Part shown: in pieces, positions 17,667-28,903 of the stretch
How positions within the stretch are numbered: position 1 is the first letter of the stretch
How the letters are laid out: each line of letters starts with the position of its first letter
Assembly (NCBI GenBank): GCA_963816795.1
Contig: CAWFLT010000006.1
Span: 1-64,000, forward strand
Direction: 5' to 3'
From: CAWFLT01 sp963816795
Lineage (GTDB): Bacteria > Acidobacteriota > Vicinamibacteria > Vicinamibacterales > SCN-69-37
Length of the DNA stretch: 64,000 bases
Made by a program: the position numbers and the translations under genes
The notes under the pieces: model-generated
Database searches by the model: none
What the model was told of the DNA's origin: nothing
Seen by the model: only the letters and a program-made list of their open reading frames with translations

Positions 17667-17724
17667 CCGTCAAGGCGCGTCGCTTCGCTCCGCCCGCGCG
17701 GCGCGCGGCTGGCGGCCTTGACGG
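17667..17724. repeat. 10-bp perfect inverted repeat
   Basis: CCGTCAAGGC (17667-17676) and GCCTTGACGG (17715-17724). It lies ~290 bp upstream of the recombinase gene. Confidence 0.7.
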
Positions 17725-18009
17725 CGCCCTCGACGCGGCTCGGATGGGCGATTACGTGATGGCACGACGAGAGCTTGACGTCCGCTCGAGTACCAATTCC
17801 TCTTGGAGTTCGTCTAACATGACCTCCAGGTCGTCGCCTCGCAGGTTTCGCCGCGGTACACCACCGTTGGGCGTCCCGAGGCTCGCGCACGATCGGCGAC
17901 CGACAGACGCTGAGCGTGCGTTCGTCCGCGCTCAGAGCCGGCAGGCCGCGCGGGCCATCTTCGATGCGGAGCGGCAGTGCGTCGCCACCGCCGCTCCGAA
18001 GAGGGACTC

Positions 18010-19689
<1,680 letters not shown>

Positions 19690-19759
19690 TCAGAAGAAAG
19701 AGAATACCACGTTCCGATCCAGAATGGGAATCCCCGGCTCACTTCCCCGCGAGGTGTCC

Positions 19760-20522
19760 GTGCGTTTCTCAGCGTTTTTCGCCATTCGCGTCGCGTTCTC
19801 CCTCACGCTGCTCCTGTCCACCGCCGCTCCCGCGTTCTCGCAGGCCGCCCCTCCCCCGCCGCCACCGCGGCAGGAAGGCACCGCCGAACTGGCGTTTGTC
19901 GGCACGTCCGGCAACGCATCCACCAGCGCGTTCTCCGTCGGCGGCGAGCACATCTTCCGCCCGGATCGACTGGCTCGTCAAGAACCGCGTCGCCTTCGTC
20001 CGCAACAGCGCCGACGACGTCGTCACCGCCGAGTCCTTCCTGTACTACTTTCGCGCCGAGCGCGCGATCAACGCCAGGATCTCGGCCTTCGGCGAGTACG
20101 CGTACTTCCGCGACGAGTTCGCCGGCGTCGACCATCGCAACGGCCTGTTGGGCGGCATCGCCTACAAGGTCATCGACACCGCGGCACACCGGCTCACTGT
20201 CGACGCCGGACTCGGCTACTTGAACGAGCAGCGGTTGACCGGAGACAACGTCTCGAGCGCGACCTACGGCTTCGGCAGCAGCTATCGCTGGACGATCTCG
20301 CCGACGGCGACGCTCGAGGACGACGCGCGGCTGACGGGCACGTTCGACAACGCGGAGGACTGGCGATTTCTGCACGTCATCTCGCTCACGTCGAGGCTGA
20401 CGCAGGTTCTGTCGCTCAAGGTCTCCAACACGATCCGCTACGCGAACTTTCCGCCGCCCGGATTCAAGACGACCGACTCGACGACGTCGATCGCGCTGGT
20501 CGCCAAGTTCAGCAAGCCGTAG
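19760..20522 (+). CDS. DUF481 family outer-membrane protein (one frameshift)
   Basis: Signal peptide from GTG 19760 (FAIRVAFSLTLLLSTAAPAF), with GAGG at 19751-19754. After a Pro-rich linker, GTAELAFVGTSGNASTSAFS opens the DUF481 barrel; later strands include FGEYAYFRDEFAGVDHRNGL, ending LVAKFSKP. DUF481/YdiY proteins are predicted outer-membrane beta barrels of unknown role. The frame shifts near 19965 between GEHIFRPD and DWLVKNRVA. About 250 residues. Confidence 0.8.
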
Positions 20523-20560
20523 ATCTTTCAACCACGAAGATCACGAGGGCACGAAGAATC

Positions 20561-21305
20561 GTGGGGGAGAACTCCTTCGAGCGAGCGATAGATGCCCTGC
20601 GTCGAGCGCGGACCATCACCGCGCTCACCGGCGCCGGCGTGTCTGCCGCCTCTGGCATCCCGACGTTTCGCGGGCCGGACGGACTGTGGAAGAAAGTCCG
20701 ACCGGAGACGCTGGCCACTCCCGAAGCGTTCGAGCGGGATCCGAAGCTCGTCTGGGAGTGGTACGACTGGCGGCGGCAGGTGATCCGCGAGGCCAGGCCC
20801 AATCGCCGCGCATGACGTCCTGGCCCGCTGGACGCGCGACCGCCCGGACTTCACGCTGATTACGCAGAATGTCGACGGCCTTCACGAGCGCGCTGGCGCT
20901 GAGCGGCTGATTCGGCTGCACGGCTCGATCTGGCACGTCCGCTGCTGGCAGCGCTGCGAAGCCGGCCGCCGCTCCTGGCGAGACGAGACGGCGCCGTATC
21001 CCAACCTGCCGCCGCGATGCCCGCATTGCGGCGGACTGCTGCGGCCCGGCGTCGTCTGGTTCGGTGAGGGTCTCGATCCCACCGACGTCATCGCCGCCGC
21101 CGATGCCGCTCGCTGCGACGTCTTCCTCACCATCGGCACGTCATCGGTCGTCTATCCGGCGGCCGGCCTCGTCAGCCAGGCGAAACGGCACGGCGCGTTG
21201 ACGATCGAGATCAATCTCGAGGCGACGGAGGCGTCAGGCGAGGTCGATATCTCGATTCGAGGAAAGGCGGAGGAAGTGCTGCTGGGGATTGAGGGGCGCT
21301 TGTAG
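20561..21305 (+). CDS. Sir2-type NAD-dependent protein deacylase (one frameshift)
   Basis: About 247 residues. TGAGVSAASGIPTFRGPDGLW is the NAD-binding start (near 20625); TQNVDGLHERAG and the catalytic His in RLHGSIW follow; four zinc Cys are in the CWQRCEAG and CPHCGG stretch; the end has TIGTSSVVYPAAGL. Ala/Asp positions after the first motif and the Cys spacing fit bacterial class III (CobB-like) enzymes, which remove acyl groups from Lys. The frame changes near 20808 between REARPN and AHDVLARW. GTG start at 20561. Confidence 0.88.
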
Positions 21306-21371
21306 TTCCGAGGGTTCCGGAGTTCCGAGGGTTCGCATCGGGGTTCCGACGTCTGACGGCGGGCGCCGGCG

Positions 21372-21925
21372 TCAGATCTTCGGCAGCGTCACGCCCTGCT
21401 GCTTCAGGTACTTCCCCTTCTTGTCCGCGTACGACCGCTCGCACGGCTCGTCGCTCTGGAAGAACAGCACCTGCGCGATGCCCTCGTTGGCGTAGATCTT
21501 CGCCGGCAGCGGCGTCGTGTTCGAAATCTCGAGCGTCACGAACCCTTCCCACTCCGGCTCGAACGGCGTGACGTTGACGATGATCCCGCAGCGCGCGTAG
21601 GTGGACTTGCCGAGGCAGACCGTCAGGACGTCGCGCGGAATGCGGAAGTACTCGATCGTCCGCGCCAGCGCGAACGAGTTCGGCGGCACGATGCAGACGT
21701 CGGCCTTGATGTCCACGAACGAGCGCGGATCGAAGTTCTTCGGGTCGATCACCGTGTTGTTGATGTTGGTGAAGACCTTGAACTCGTCGGCCACGCGGAT
21801 GTCGTAGCCGTACGACGACAGCCCGAACGAGACGACGCCGGCGCGCACCTGCGAGTCGACGAACGGCTCGATCATCCCGTGCTCGAGCGCCATCTGGCGG
21901 ATCCACCGATCGGCCTTGATCGCAC
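21372..21925 (-). CDS. dcd: dCTP deaminase (start region damaged)
   Basis: Deaminates dCTP to dUTP for dTMP synthesis. Conserved blocks: IKADRWIRQMALEHGMIEPF, SFGLSSYGYDIRVADEF (near 21830), LARTIEYFRIPRDVL, KSTYARCGI and FEPEWEGFVTLEISNTT (the catalytic Glu region). About 185 residues, the normal length. The start reads GTG-CG-ATCAAG where the family has (M/V)-A-I-K, so one G appears to be missing at ~21922. Neighbours ndk and dcd together serve nucleotide supply. Confidence 0.9.
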
Positions 21926-21981
21926 ATCTGCCTCCAGGGCTGTCAGACGCGTAGCGCGGTTGGCTGCAATCCGCGTGCGGT

Positions 21982-22003
21982 GCGGGCCCCAACCCGGCCC
22001 GCC
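21982..22003. repeat. Short palindrome, copy 1 (GCGGGCC...GGCCCGC)
   Basis: GCGGGCC and GGCCCGC flank CCAACCC. The same sequence recurs at 48162-48184. Both copies sit just past the stop codon of a minus-strand gene, so a terminator or mRNA-end hairpin role is plausible. Confidence 0.6.
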
Positions 22004-22025
22004 TACGTACGTCAATGTAGCCGCG

Positions 22026-22219
22026 CTAGCGCCGCAGCAGATCGCCACCAGCGACAGCACGACGCTGACGACGATGCACGTCACGATCGGAAAGTAGAAC
22101 GTCCCGCTGCCCCGCTGGACCACGATGTCGCCCGGCAGCCGGCCAATCGGCACGCCGAGCTTGATGAGCAGCCCGGCGACGATGAAGACGACGCCGATGA
22201 CGATCAGCACGCGTGCCAT
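22026..22219 (-). CDS. DUF2905 family small membrane protein
   Basis: About 64 residues from ATG 22219: one helix at residues 3-20 (VLIVIGVVFIVAGLLI), the conserved IGRLPGDIVVQRGSGTFYFP block, and a second helix (VTCIVVSVVLSLV). This two-helix layout with GRLPGDI is the DUF2905 signature. The C-terminal frame changes near 22050 to reach a stop at 22026. Function unknown. Confidence 0.75.
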
Positions 22220-22267
22220 TGGGATCAACCACAAAGCGGGCCAAGGGCCCAAGGCCGCCGAGAGCTG

Positions 22268-22688
22268 CTAAAGCTCCATGCCGCGGAAGAAGTACCCGAG
22301 CTCGAACGCGGCCGTCTCCGGCGCGTCCGAGCCGTGCGTCGCGTTGTTCTCGATCGACGTGCCGAAGTCCTTGCGCAGCGTGCCCGGCGTCGGCCTTGGC
22401 CGGGTCGGTCGGCGCCCATGAGTGTCGCGCCACTTCTTGATGGCGTCCGGCGCCTCGAGCATCATCACGACGCACGGCCCGGACGACATGAACTCGGTCA
22501 GGCTCGCCGAAAAACGGCCGCTCGCGGTGCACCGCGTAGAAGCCTTCGGCTTCCTTCTTCGAGAGGTGGGTCAGCCGCATGCCGCGGATGGTGAACCCGG
22601 CCTCCTCGATGCGGGCGAGGATCTTGCCGGCGTTGCGGGCCTTGACGGCGTCGGGCTTGATGATGGCGAAGGTCCGTTCAACGGTCAT
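22268..22688 (-). CDS. ndk: Nucleoside diphosphate kinase (frameshifted)
   Basis: Transfers the gamma phosphate of ATP to NDPs. ERTFAIIKPDAVKARNAGKI at the N-terminus, GFYAVHRERPFF, SGPCVVMMLEAPDAIKKWR, and the active-site His in NNATHGSDAPETAAFELGYF. About 140 residues, the family norm. Two indels, near 22510 and 22410. Start at ATG 22688. Next to dcd and DUF2905 on the same strand. Confidence 0.92.
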
Positions 22689-22751
22689 ATCCAAGGAAGT
22701 GTATACGAGAGGCGAATTCAAAGGCGCAGAGGTGCCGCGCAACCCGGCTCT

Positions 22752-23517
22752 CTAGTGGAGCTTGAACTCCATTGAGATGGTGACAACGACCGACACGGCC
22801 TGGCCGTTGAGGCGACCAGGCTCGAACGTGTATTGGTTCGCCGCAGCGAGCGCTTCCTCATCGAGTCCAAGGTCCTTGTCGAGCGAGCGCTTGATCCGTG
22901 ATCGCACGATCGTTCCGTCTATTCCGACGACCGCTTCGACTTCGACCACACCCTGAATCTTGGCGCGCATCGCGTCGGAGGTGTAGCGCGGCTGGCGAGT
23001 CGCCAGCAGTTTCGGCGAGACGAGCCCCGGCGTCCCCGCACTGAACGCGCCCTTCAGGAACTCGTCGTCTGTCGCGGGGGTTGGTGGCAACGCGAGTCCG
23101 GCCGGAACCGGATAGCTCATCGGCAGCCGATATGCGAGCTCCAGGGTTACGAAGACCGCCACCGGCGTGCCATCGCGCATGGCGGGGCGAAACAGCCACT
23201 TCTTTGCCGCCGCGATCGCGTTCTCATCGAGACCATGAACGCGTGTCAAGCGAGCGCACCACTCGAACCTGATCGACGGTGCCCTCAGCCTGGACCACGG
23301 CCTCGAGCACGACGACGCCCTCGATCCTCGCGCGTTGCGCGCCGTCGGTGTAGACCGGCTGCTGCTGGCGCAGCAGAATCGGGTACGTCACGCCATTGCC
23401 GGGCTTGGTAGACCTGCGGTGACGTGTTCTGTGCCGGACCCGGCCGATTGGGTGGCGACCGGCACCGACAGCAGCGGAAACGAGAACGCCGACCGCCAGT
23501 ACCAACGCCGCCTTCAT
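22752..23517 (-). CDS. Protein with two TonB C-terminal domains (frameshifted)
   Basis: ATG 23517 opens a signal peptide (MKAALVLAVGVLVSAA). Two copies of the TonB_C fold follow: QPVYTDGAQRARIEGVVVLE and FRPAMRDGTPVAVFVTLEL in the first; QPRYTSDAMRAKIQGVVEVE and FEPGRLNGQAVSVVVTISM in the second. Frame changes near 23245 and 23450. Unlike energy-transducing TonB it has no Pro-rich spacer and appears secreted rather than anchored. Acidobacteria often have such periplasmic TonB_C proteins; role unknown. Confidence 0.75.
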
Positions 23518-23536
23518 GGGCGCCTCCGATATTACT

Positions 23537-23591
23537 GGCGCGGGGCCCCACCCCCGCGCCTCGGGTCCGCGCCGCAAGGCGGCGCGGGGTG
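23537..23591. repeat. REP-like double-hairpin repeat, copy 1
   Basis: Stem GGCGCGGGG / CCCCGCGCC, then a second stem GCGCCGC / GCGGCGC, ending GGGGTG. Shares its core with copies at 23607, 28840 and 60281. Confidence 0.75.
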
Positions 23592-23606
23592 GTCGACTCT
23601 ACACTT

Positions 23607-23662
23607 GGCGCGGGGCCCCACCCCCGCGCCTCGGGCCGCGCCGCCACGGCGGCGCGGGTGTC
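23607..23662. repeat. REP-like double-hairpin repeat, copy 2
   Basis: Same double stem as copy 1, 70 bp away in direct orientation, followed by GTGTCCAC and a TTCTTCTCCGTG-type flank. Confidence 0.75.
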
Positions 23663-23737
23663 CACATTGTTCTTCTCCGTGCTCTCTAGCTCTTCTCCGT
23701 GCTCTCCGCGCGCGTGGCCGAGCGTGAGACCGCCACG

Positions 23738-24780
23738 CTACCTCAGACTCTCCATAATCTCGTCGAGCACCGTCTTTGGCGGCCGGACCTTCTCCGAGCC
23801 GAGGAACGCCAGCGGCTGATCGACCAGATTCAGCGTGTCGATGAAGTCGTCCTTGTCCGGCTCGATGTAGATGATGCCGGTCGCGAACTCGCCGCGCCGG
23901 TCCGTCTCGTGCAGCAGCCGCATCGCGGTGATCTTGTCCGACGGGTTGTAGTCCTCGGCCACCTTGCGCAGATACAACGACGATCCGTCGTGCATCTTCA
24001 CCGCCGTCGTCGACCCGGCCTCGTACTCGACCGAGATGTCTTCGAAGTACGGCACGAAGCTGATCTCGCCGAGCGGCTCGTCGTGGTCCTTCACGTAGGA
24101 GTAGCTCTTCGTCGAGCCCTCGTGGTCGTTGAAGGTGACGCACGGCGAGATGACGTCGATCATCGACGTGCCGCGGTGCGCGATCGCCGTCTTGAGCACG
24201 ACAGCAGCTGCTTCTTGTCGCCCGAGAACGACCGCGCGACGAACGACGCGCCGAGCTCGATCGCGAGCGCGCAGGTGTCGATCGGCGGCAGGTCGTTGAC
24301 GACGCCGTTCTTCGCCTTCGATCCGAGGTCGGCCGTCGGCGAGAACTGCCCCTTCGTCAGGCCGTAGCAGCCGTTGTCCTCGATGATGTAGATGAGCGGC
24401 AGGTTGCGCCGCATCAGGTGCACGAACTGGCCGATGCCGATCGCGCCGGTGTCGCCGTCGCCGCTGACGCCGATCGCGAGCATGTCCTTGTTGGCCAGCA
24501 TCGCGCCGGTCGCAACCGACGGCATGCGGCCGTGGACGGAGTTGAACCCGTGCGACGGGTTGAGGAAATACGCCGGGCTCTTGCTCGAGCAGCCGATGCC
24601 CGAGAGCTTCATCACGCGCTTCGGGTCGACGCCCATCTCGAAGAAGGCGTCGATGATGCGCTCCGAGATCGCGTTGTGTCCGCACCCCGCGCAGAGCGTC
24701 GTCTTGCTGCCGCGATAGGACGTGACGTCGAGGTTGATGCGGTTGGTCCGCTTGCCTGGTGTCGGCGTCTCTGTGCTCAT
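23738..24780 (-). CDS. korB: 2-oxoacid:ferredoxin oxidoreductase beta subunit (one frameshift)
   Basis: Beta subunit binding thiamine pyrophosphate and an Fe-S cluster. CAGCGHNAISERI (near 24700), GIGCSSKSPAY, the TPP motif GDGDTGAIGIGQF (near 24450) and a C-terminal cluster-side region. The frame switches near 24200. About 347 residues. The adjacent korA and sucCD make 2-oxoglutarate the most likely substrate: 2-oxoglutarate + CoA + oxidised ferredoxin to succinyl-CoA. Its ATG overlaps the korA stop (ATGA). Confidence 0.88.
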
Positions 24781-26609
24781 TGTTGGCCTCTTCACGTGCG
24801 TCGGTGATGCTCCGCGCGTCGATCGGCAGGCCGTTGTAGTGGAGGACGCTGCGCAGCTTGAGCAGCAGCGTCGGGTCGAGGTCCATCCGCAGCAGGCTCA
24901 GCATCTGCGCGTCGCGGTTCTGCTCGACGACGTAGACGCGGTCGTGCACCGGATGAACTCCTCGACTTCGGGCGTGAACGGATAGGCGCGCAGCCGCAGA
25001 TAGGACGTCTTCAGCCCGAGCTCTTCGCGCAGCTGGTCGCGCGACTCCTCCAGCGCCCAGTGCGTCGATCCGTAGGCGATGATGCCGACCTTGGCGCCGG
25101 CTTCGGACTCCACCACCGGCGCCGGCACGAGCGTCTTCGCCGTCTCGAACTTGCGCGCCAGCCGGTCGAGGTTCTTGACGTAGTCGTCCGGCCGCTCGGT
25201 GTACTGGGCCATTTCGTTGTGGCCCGAGCCGCGCGTGAAGAACGCCGGCGCGCCGGTGCCCGGCAGCGTCCGCCACGGAATGCCGTCGCCGTCCACGTCC
25301 TTGTAGCGGCCCCAGGACGCGCCGAGCTCGCGCACCTTGGCTTCGTCGAGCACCTTGCCGCGATCGATCGGCTTCTCGCGGATACTCGAACGGCTGCGCC
25401 ATCCAGGTGTTCATGCCGAGGTCGAGGTCGCTCATCACGTAGACGATGGTCTGCAGGCGCTCCGCCAGGTCGAAGGCGTCCATCGCCATCTCGTAGCACT
25501 CGTCGACCGACGCCGGCAGCAGCATCACGTGCTGCGTGTCGCCGTGCGAGTTCACCGCCGTCGAAGAGGATGTCGCCCTGCGCCGTGCGCGTCGGCAGCC
25601 CGGTGGACGGACCGACGCGCTGGATGTCGAACACCACGGCCGGCAACTCGGCGTAGTACGCGAGGCCGGCGAACTCGGACATCAGCGAGATGCCCGGGCC
25701 CGGACGTCGACGTCATCGCCCGCGCGCCCGCCCAGCTCGCGCCGACGACCATGCCGATCGCGGCGATCTCGTCCTCGGCCTGGACGATCGCGAACGTCGC
25801 CTTGCCGGTCTCCTTGTCCATGCGGTACTTCCGCATGTAGCCGATCAGGGTCTCCGGCAGCGACGACGACGGCGTGATCGGATACCAGGCGACGACGGTC
25901 ACGCCGGCGAACATGCAGCCCATCGCGGCGGCGGCGTTGCCTTCGACCAGAATCTGCCCGGCGGTCTTGTTCATCCGCTCGACGCGGTAGGGGTCGACCT
26001 TCGTCGAGGTGATCCGCGGCGTACTTCTTGCCGCCCTCGAGCGCCGCCATGTTGAGCTGCATGGCCTTCGGCTTCTTGCCGAGCTGGCGCGAGAGCGCGT
26101 TCTCCATCTCGCCGAGCTCGACTCGAGCAGGTGCGAGAGGATGCCGTCGTAGATCATGTTCTTCACGAGGCGGCGCAGCTTGGCGTCCGGGCAGACCTCG
26201 GCGACGATCTTGTCGAACGGCACGGGATAGAAAATCAGGTCGTCCGCAGCGCGTTCAGCTTCAGCGGCTCGTCGTAGACGACGGCGCGGCCGGGCTCGAG
26301 CGAGAGCACGTCCTCGCGCGCCGTCTCCGGGTTCATCGCGACGAGGAAGTCGATTTCCTTCTTGCGGCTGACGTAGCCCCGGTGATTGGCGCGAATGGTG
26401 TACCAGGTCGGCAGCCCGGCGATGTTCGACGGGAAGAGGTTCTTGCCCGAGACCGGGATGCCCATCTGGAAGATCGAGCGCAGCAGCACCAGGTTGGCCG
26501 TCTGGCTGCCGGATCCGTTGACGGTCGCGATCTGGATGCTGAAGTCGTTGACGACTTGGGAACGCTGGGCGGCCTCCGCAGGGGCCGGGCTGGGTAAGGT
26601 CGAGCTCAT
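24777..26609 (-). CDS. korA: 2-oxoacid:ferredoxin oxidoreductase alpha subunit with gamma domain (several frameshifts)
   Basis: The N-terminal ~190 residues are the gamma domain (TVNGSGSQTANLVLLRSIFQ, MGIPVSGKNLFPSNIAGLPT); then the TPP-pyrimidine alpha domain (EGNAAAAMGCMFAGVTVVAW, YPITPSSSL, SGPG) and a C-terminal domain with AYGSTHWALEE and VYVVEQNRDAQM. The span is 611 codons and in phase overall, but the frame changes at about 26230, 26120, 26010, 25700, 25560, 25400 and 24950. Works with korB at the TCA-cycle step that 2-oxoglutarate dehydrogenase performs elsewhere. Confidence 0.88.
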
Positions 26610-26619
26610 CTGCTCAATT

Positions 26620-27487
26620 TTACAGTGCTTCCTTCACGGCGCGACCGATCTCGGCCGGACTCTTCACGACCCGCACCCCGGCGTCGGTCAGCGCCTGCAT
26701 CTTCTCGGCCGCGGTGCCCTTCCCGCCCGCGATGATGGCGCCGGCGTGGCCCATGCGCCGCCCGGGCGGCGCCGTCTGGCCGGCGATGAACCCGACCACC
26801 GGCTTCCTGAACGACGCCTTGATGTACGCCGCCGCCTCTTCCTCGGCGCTGCCGCCGATCTCGCCGATGAGGACGACCGCTTCCGTCTCCGGGTCCGCGC
26901 CGAACAACCCGAGGGCGTCGATGAACGACGTGCCGATGAGCGGGTCGCCGCCGATGCCGATGCAGGTCGTCTGCCCCAGTCCGAGGGCCGTCAGTTGGTG
27001 AATCGCCTCGTACGTCAGCGTCCCGCTCTTCGAGACGATGCCCGACACGGCCGGGCCTGCAGATGTGACCGGGAATGATGCCCGCCTTGGCCTGGCCGGC
27101 GGTGATGATCCCCGGACAGTTGGGACCGATCAGGCGCATCTTGGTTCGTCGAACCAACGAGAGCGCCCGCATCATGTCGATCGTCGGGATGCCTTCGGTG
27201 ATGCACACCGCGAGGTCGAGCCCGGCGTCCGCCGCTTCCATCACCGCATCGGCACCGCCCGCCGGCGGCACGAAGATGACCGACGCGTTCGCGCCCGTCG
27301 CGGCGACGGCCTCGGCGACGGTGTCGAACACCGGCCAGCCTTCGTGCGTGGTCCCGCCCTTCCCCGGCGTGACGCCACCGACGACGTTGGTGCCGTACGC
27401 CTGCGCGGCTTTCGCGTGAAACGTCCCCTCGCGGCCGGTCAGGCCCTGGACGAGGAGGCGCGTGGACTTATCGATCAGCACAGACAT
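26620..27487 (-). CDS. sucD: Succinyl-CoA synthetase alpha subunit (one frameshift)
   Basis: Forms ATP/GTP from succinyl-CoA with SucC. TRLLVQGLTGREGTFHAKAA (CoA-binding start), GPNCPGIITAGQAKAGIIPG, KSGTLTYEA, and the phospho-His in RRMGHAGAIIAGGKGTA. About 289 residues. The frame changes near 27055, between CRPGRVG and GIVSKSG. Start ATG 27487. Downstream of sucC and upstream of korAB on the same strand. Confidence 0.93.
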
Positions 27488-28767
27488 TCGGGTAATCCTG
27501 ACGTTAGCAATGAGGCAATTGGGCAGTGAGGCAATGGGGCAATGAGGCATGAATGAGGCAATGCGAGAATGGACTTCGTATTGCCCCATTGCCTCATTGC
27601 CTCATTGCCCATTGCTTGTGCAACTACCAATCTGGCCGCCTCGTCCATCGAGTCGGCGGTGGTGAAGTTGAGCCCGCTCTCTTTGAGCATCTGCTTGCCG
27701 AGCTCGACGTTGGTGCCTTCCATGCGGATGACGATCGGAACGCGAACGCCGAGGTCGGTGACGGCGGCGATGACGCCCTGCGCGAGCACGTCGCAGCGCA
27801 GGATGCCGCCAAAGATGTTGATGAGCACGGCCTTCACCGCCGTGTCCGACATCAGGATGCGGAACGCGTTCTTGATCTGCTCGGCGTTGGCGCCGCCGCC
27901 GACGTCCAGGAAGTTCGCCGGCTCTCCACCCGCGAGCTTGATGATGTCCATCGTCGCCATCGCGAGTCCGGCGCCGTTCACCATGCAGCCGATCGTGCCG
28001 TCGAGCTTGATGTAGTTCAGCGAGAACTTCGACGCTTCGATCTCGAGCGGATCTTCCTCGCCGAGATCGCGGTACGCCTTGAGGTCGGCGTGGCGAAACA
28101 GGGCGTTGTCGTCGAAGCTGAGCTTGGCGTCGAGCGCCAGCAGATCGCCGCTCCCGGTCACGATGAGCGGGTTGATCTCCACCATCGAGGCGTCCGTGCC
28201 GAGGAAGGCCTGGTAGACCGCCATCATGAGCTTGACGGCCTTCGCCACTTGATCGCCTTTGAGGCCCAGAGAAAACGCGAGCTCGCGCGCCTGATAGGGC
28301 TGAAGCCCGAGAGCAGGGTCGATGAGCGCCTTGAAGATGCGCTCGGGCGTCTCTTCGGCGACCTTTTCAATCTCGACGCCACCGTCCGGGCTCACCATCA
28401 ACACCGGGCGCTCGGTCGACCGGTCGATCACGAGGCCGAGATAGAGCTCGCGGGCGATGTCGAGCCCCTGCTCGATGAGCACGCGCGAAACCGTTCGTCC
28501 CTCCGGCCCGGTCTGATGCGTGACGAGCTGCATGCCCAGGATGCGACCAGCGGTGGCGTGCGCTTCACCCGGGTTCTTGACGACTTTGACGCCGCCTCCC
28601 TTGCCTCGCCCACCGGCGTGGATCTGCGCCTTGACGACGACGGTTCCGCCACCCAGCCGCTCGGCGGCTGCGCGGGCCTCGTCTGGACTGAAGGCCACCT
28701 CGCCCTGTGGAACCGGCACGCCGAACCGCTTGAGGATCTCTTTGCCTTGATATTCGTGAATCTTCAT
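27475..28767 (-). CDS. sucC: Succinyl-CoA synthetase beta subunit with repeat-encoded C-terminal extension
   Basis: ATP-grasp subunit. MKIHEYQGKEILKRFGVPVP, VVKAQIHAGGRGKGGGVKVV, the phosphate loop VNGAGLAMATMDIIKLAGGE and FLDVGGGANAEQIKNAFRIL. Usual length is ~388 aa; here the frame runs to 430. The last ~43 codons (from about MGNEAMRQWGNTK) come from ATTGCC/GGCAAT repeats between sucC and sucD and overlap the sucD start by 13 nt, so the natural stop has probably been lost. A -35/-10-like pair lies just upstream of ATG 28767. Confidence 0.93.
   Translation of the reverse strand: MKIHEYQGKEILKRFGVPVPQGEVAFSPDEARAAAERLGGGTVVVKAQIHAGGRGKGGGVKVVKNPGEAHATAGRILGMQLVTHQTGPEGRTVSRVLIEQGLDIARELYLGLVIDRSTERPVLMVSPDGGVEIEKVAEETPERIFKALIDPALGLQPYQARELAFSLGLKGDQVAKAVKLMMAVYQAFLGTDASMVEINPLIVTGSGDLLALDAKLSFDDNALFRHADLKAYRDLGEEDPLEIEASKFSLNYIKLDGTIGCMVNGAGLAMATMDIIKLAGGEPANFLDVGGGANAEQIKNAFRILMSDTAVKAVLINIFGGILRCDVLAQGVIAAVTDLGVRVPIVIRMEGTNVELGKQMLKESGLNFTTADSMDEAARLVVAQAMGNEAMRQWGNTKSILALPHSCLIAPLPHCPIASLLTSGLPECLC
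27497..27618. repeat. GAGGCAAT / ATTGCCTC inverted repeat cluster
   Basis: Several GGGCAATGAGGCAAT-type units at 27505-27565 face ATTGCCCCATTGCCTCATTG-type units at 27580-27618, giving long potential hairpins between sucC and sucD. Confidence 0.75.
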
Positions 28768-28777
28768 CTGCGCGGGC

Positions 28778-28807
28778 AGTGTACGGAATGTCGCGCAGGT
28801 CGATCAA
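28778..28807 (-). promoter_or_regulatory. Possible sigma70 promoter of sucC
   Basis: On the minus strand, TTGATC (28807-28802), 18 nt, TACACT (28783-28778), then 10 nt to the sucC ATG. The leader would be only a few nucleotides. Confidence 0.45.
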
Positions 28808-28839
28808 GGAATTTGGGGATCAGGCGGTCATTACTTACT

Positions 28840-28897
28840 GGCGTGGGGCCCCACCCCCACGCCTCGGGCCGCGCCGCCAAAAGGCGGCGCGGGTGTC
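28840..28897. repeat. REP-like double-hairpin repeat, copy 3
   Basis: Stem GGCGTGGGG / CCCCACGCC, then GCGCCGCC / GGCGGCGC and GGGTGTC. Compensating change in the first stem (T with A) keeps pairing. Confidence 0.75.
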
Positions 28898-28903
28898 TAC
28901 TTT

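Larger units (their letters stand above)
16800..18009. other. Noncoding region with four inverted repeats
   Basis: About 1.2 kb between the divergent kinase and recombinase genes. Long open frames here lack protein character. It contains the four inverted repeats listed separately and presumably the promoters of both flanking genes. Confidence 0.6.

Noticed and set aside
17152..17721. Long plus-strand frame upstream of the recombinase
   Set aside because: Sequence is Arg/Gly/Pro-rich with no domain and is explained by GC-rich inverted repeats; no ribosome site.
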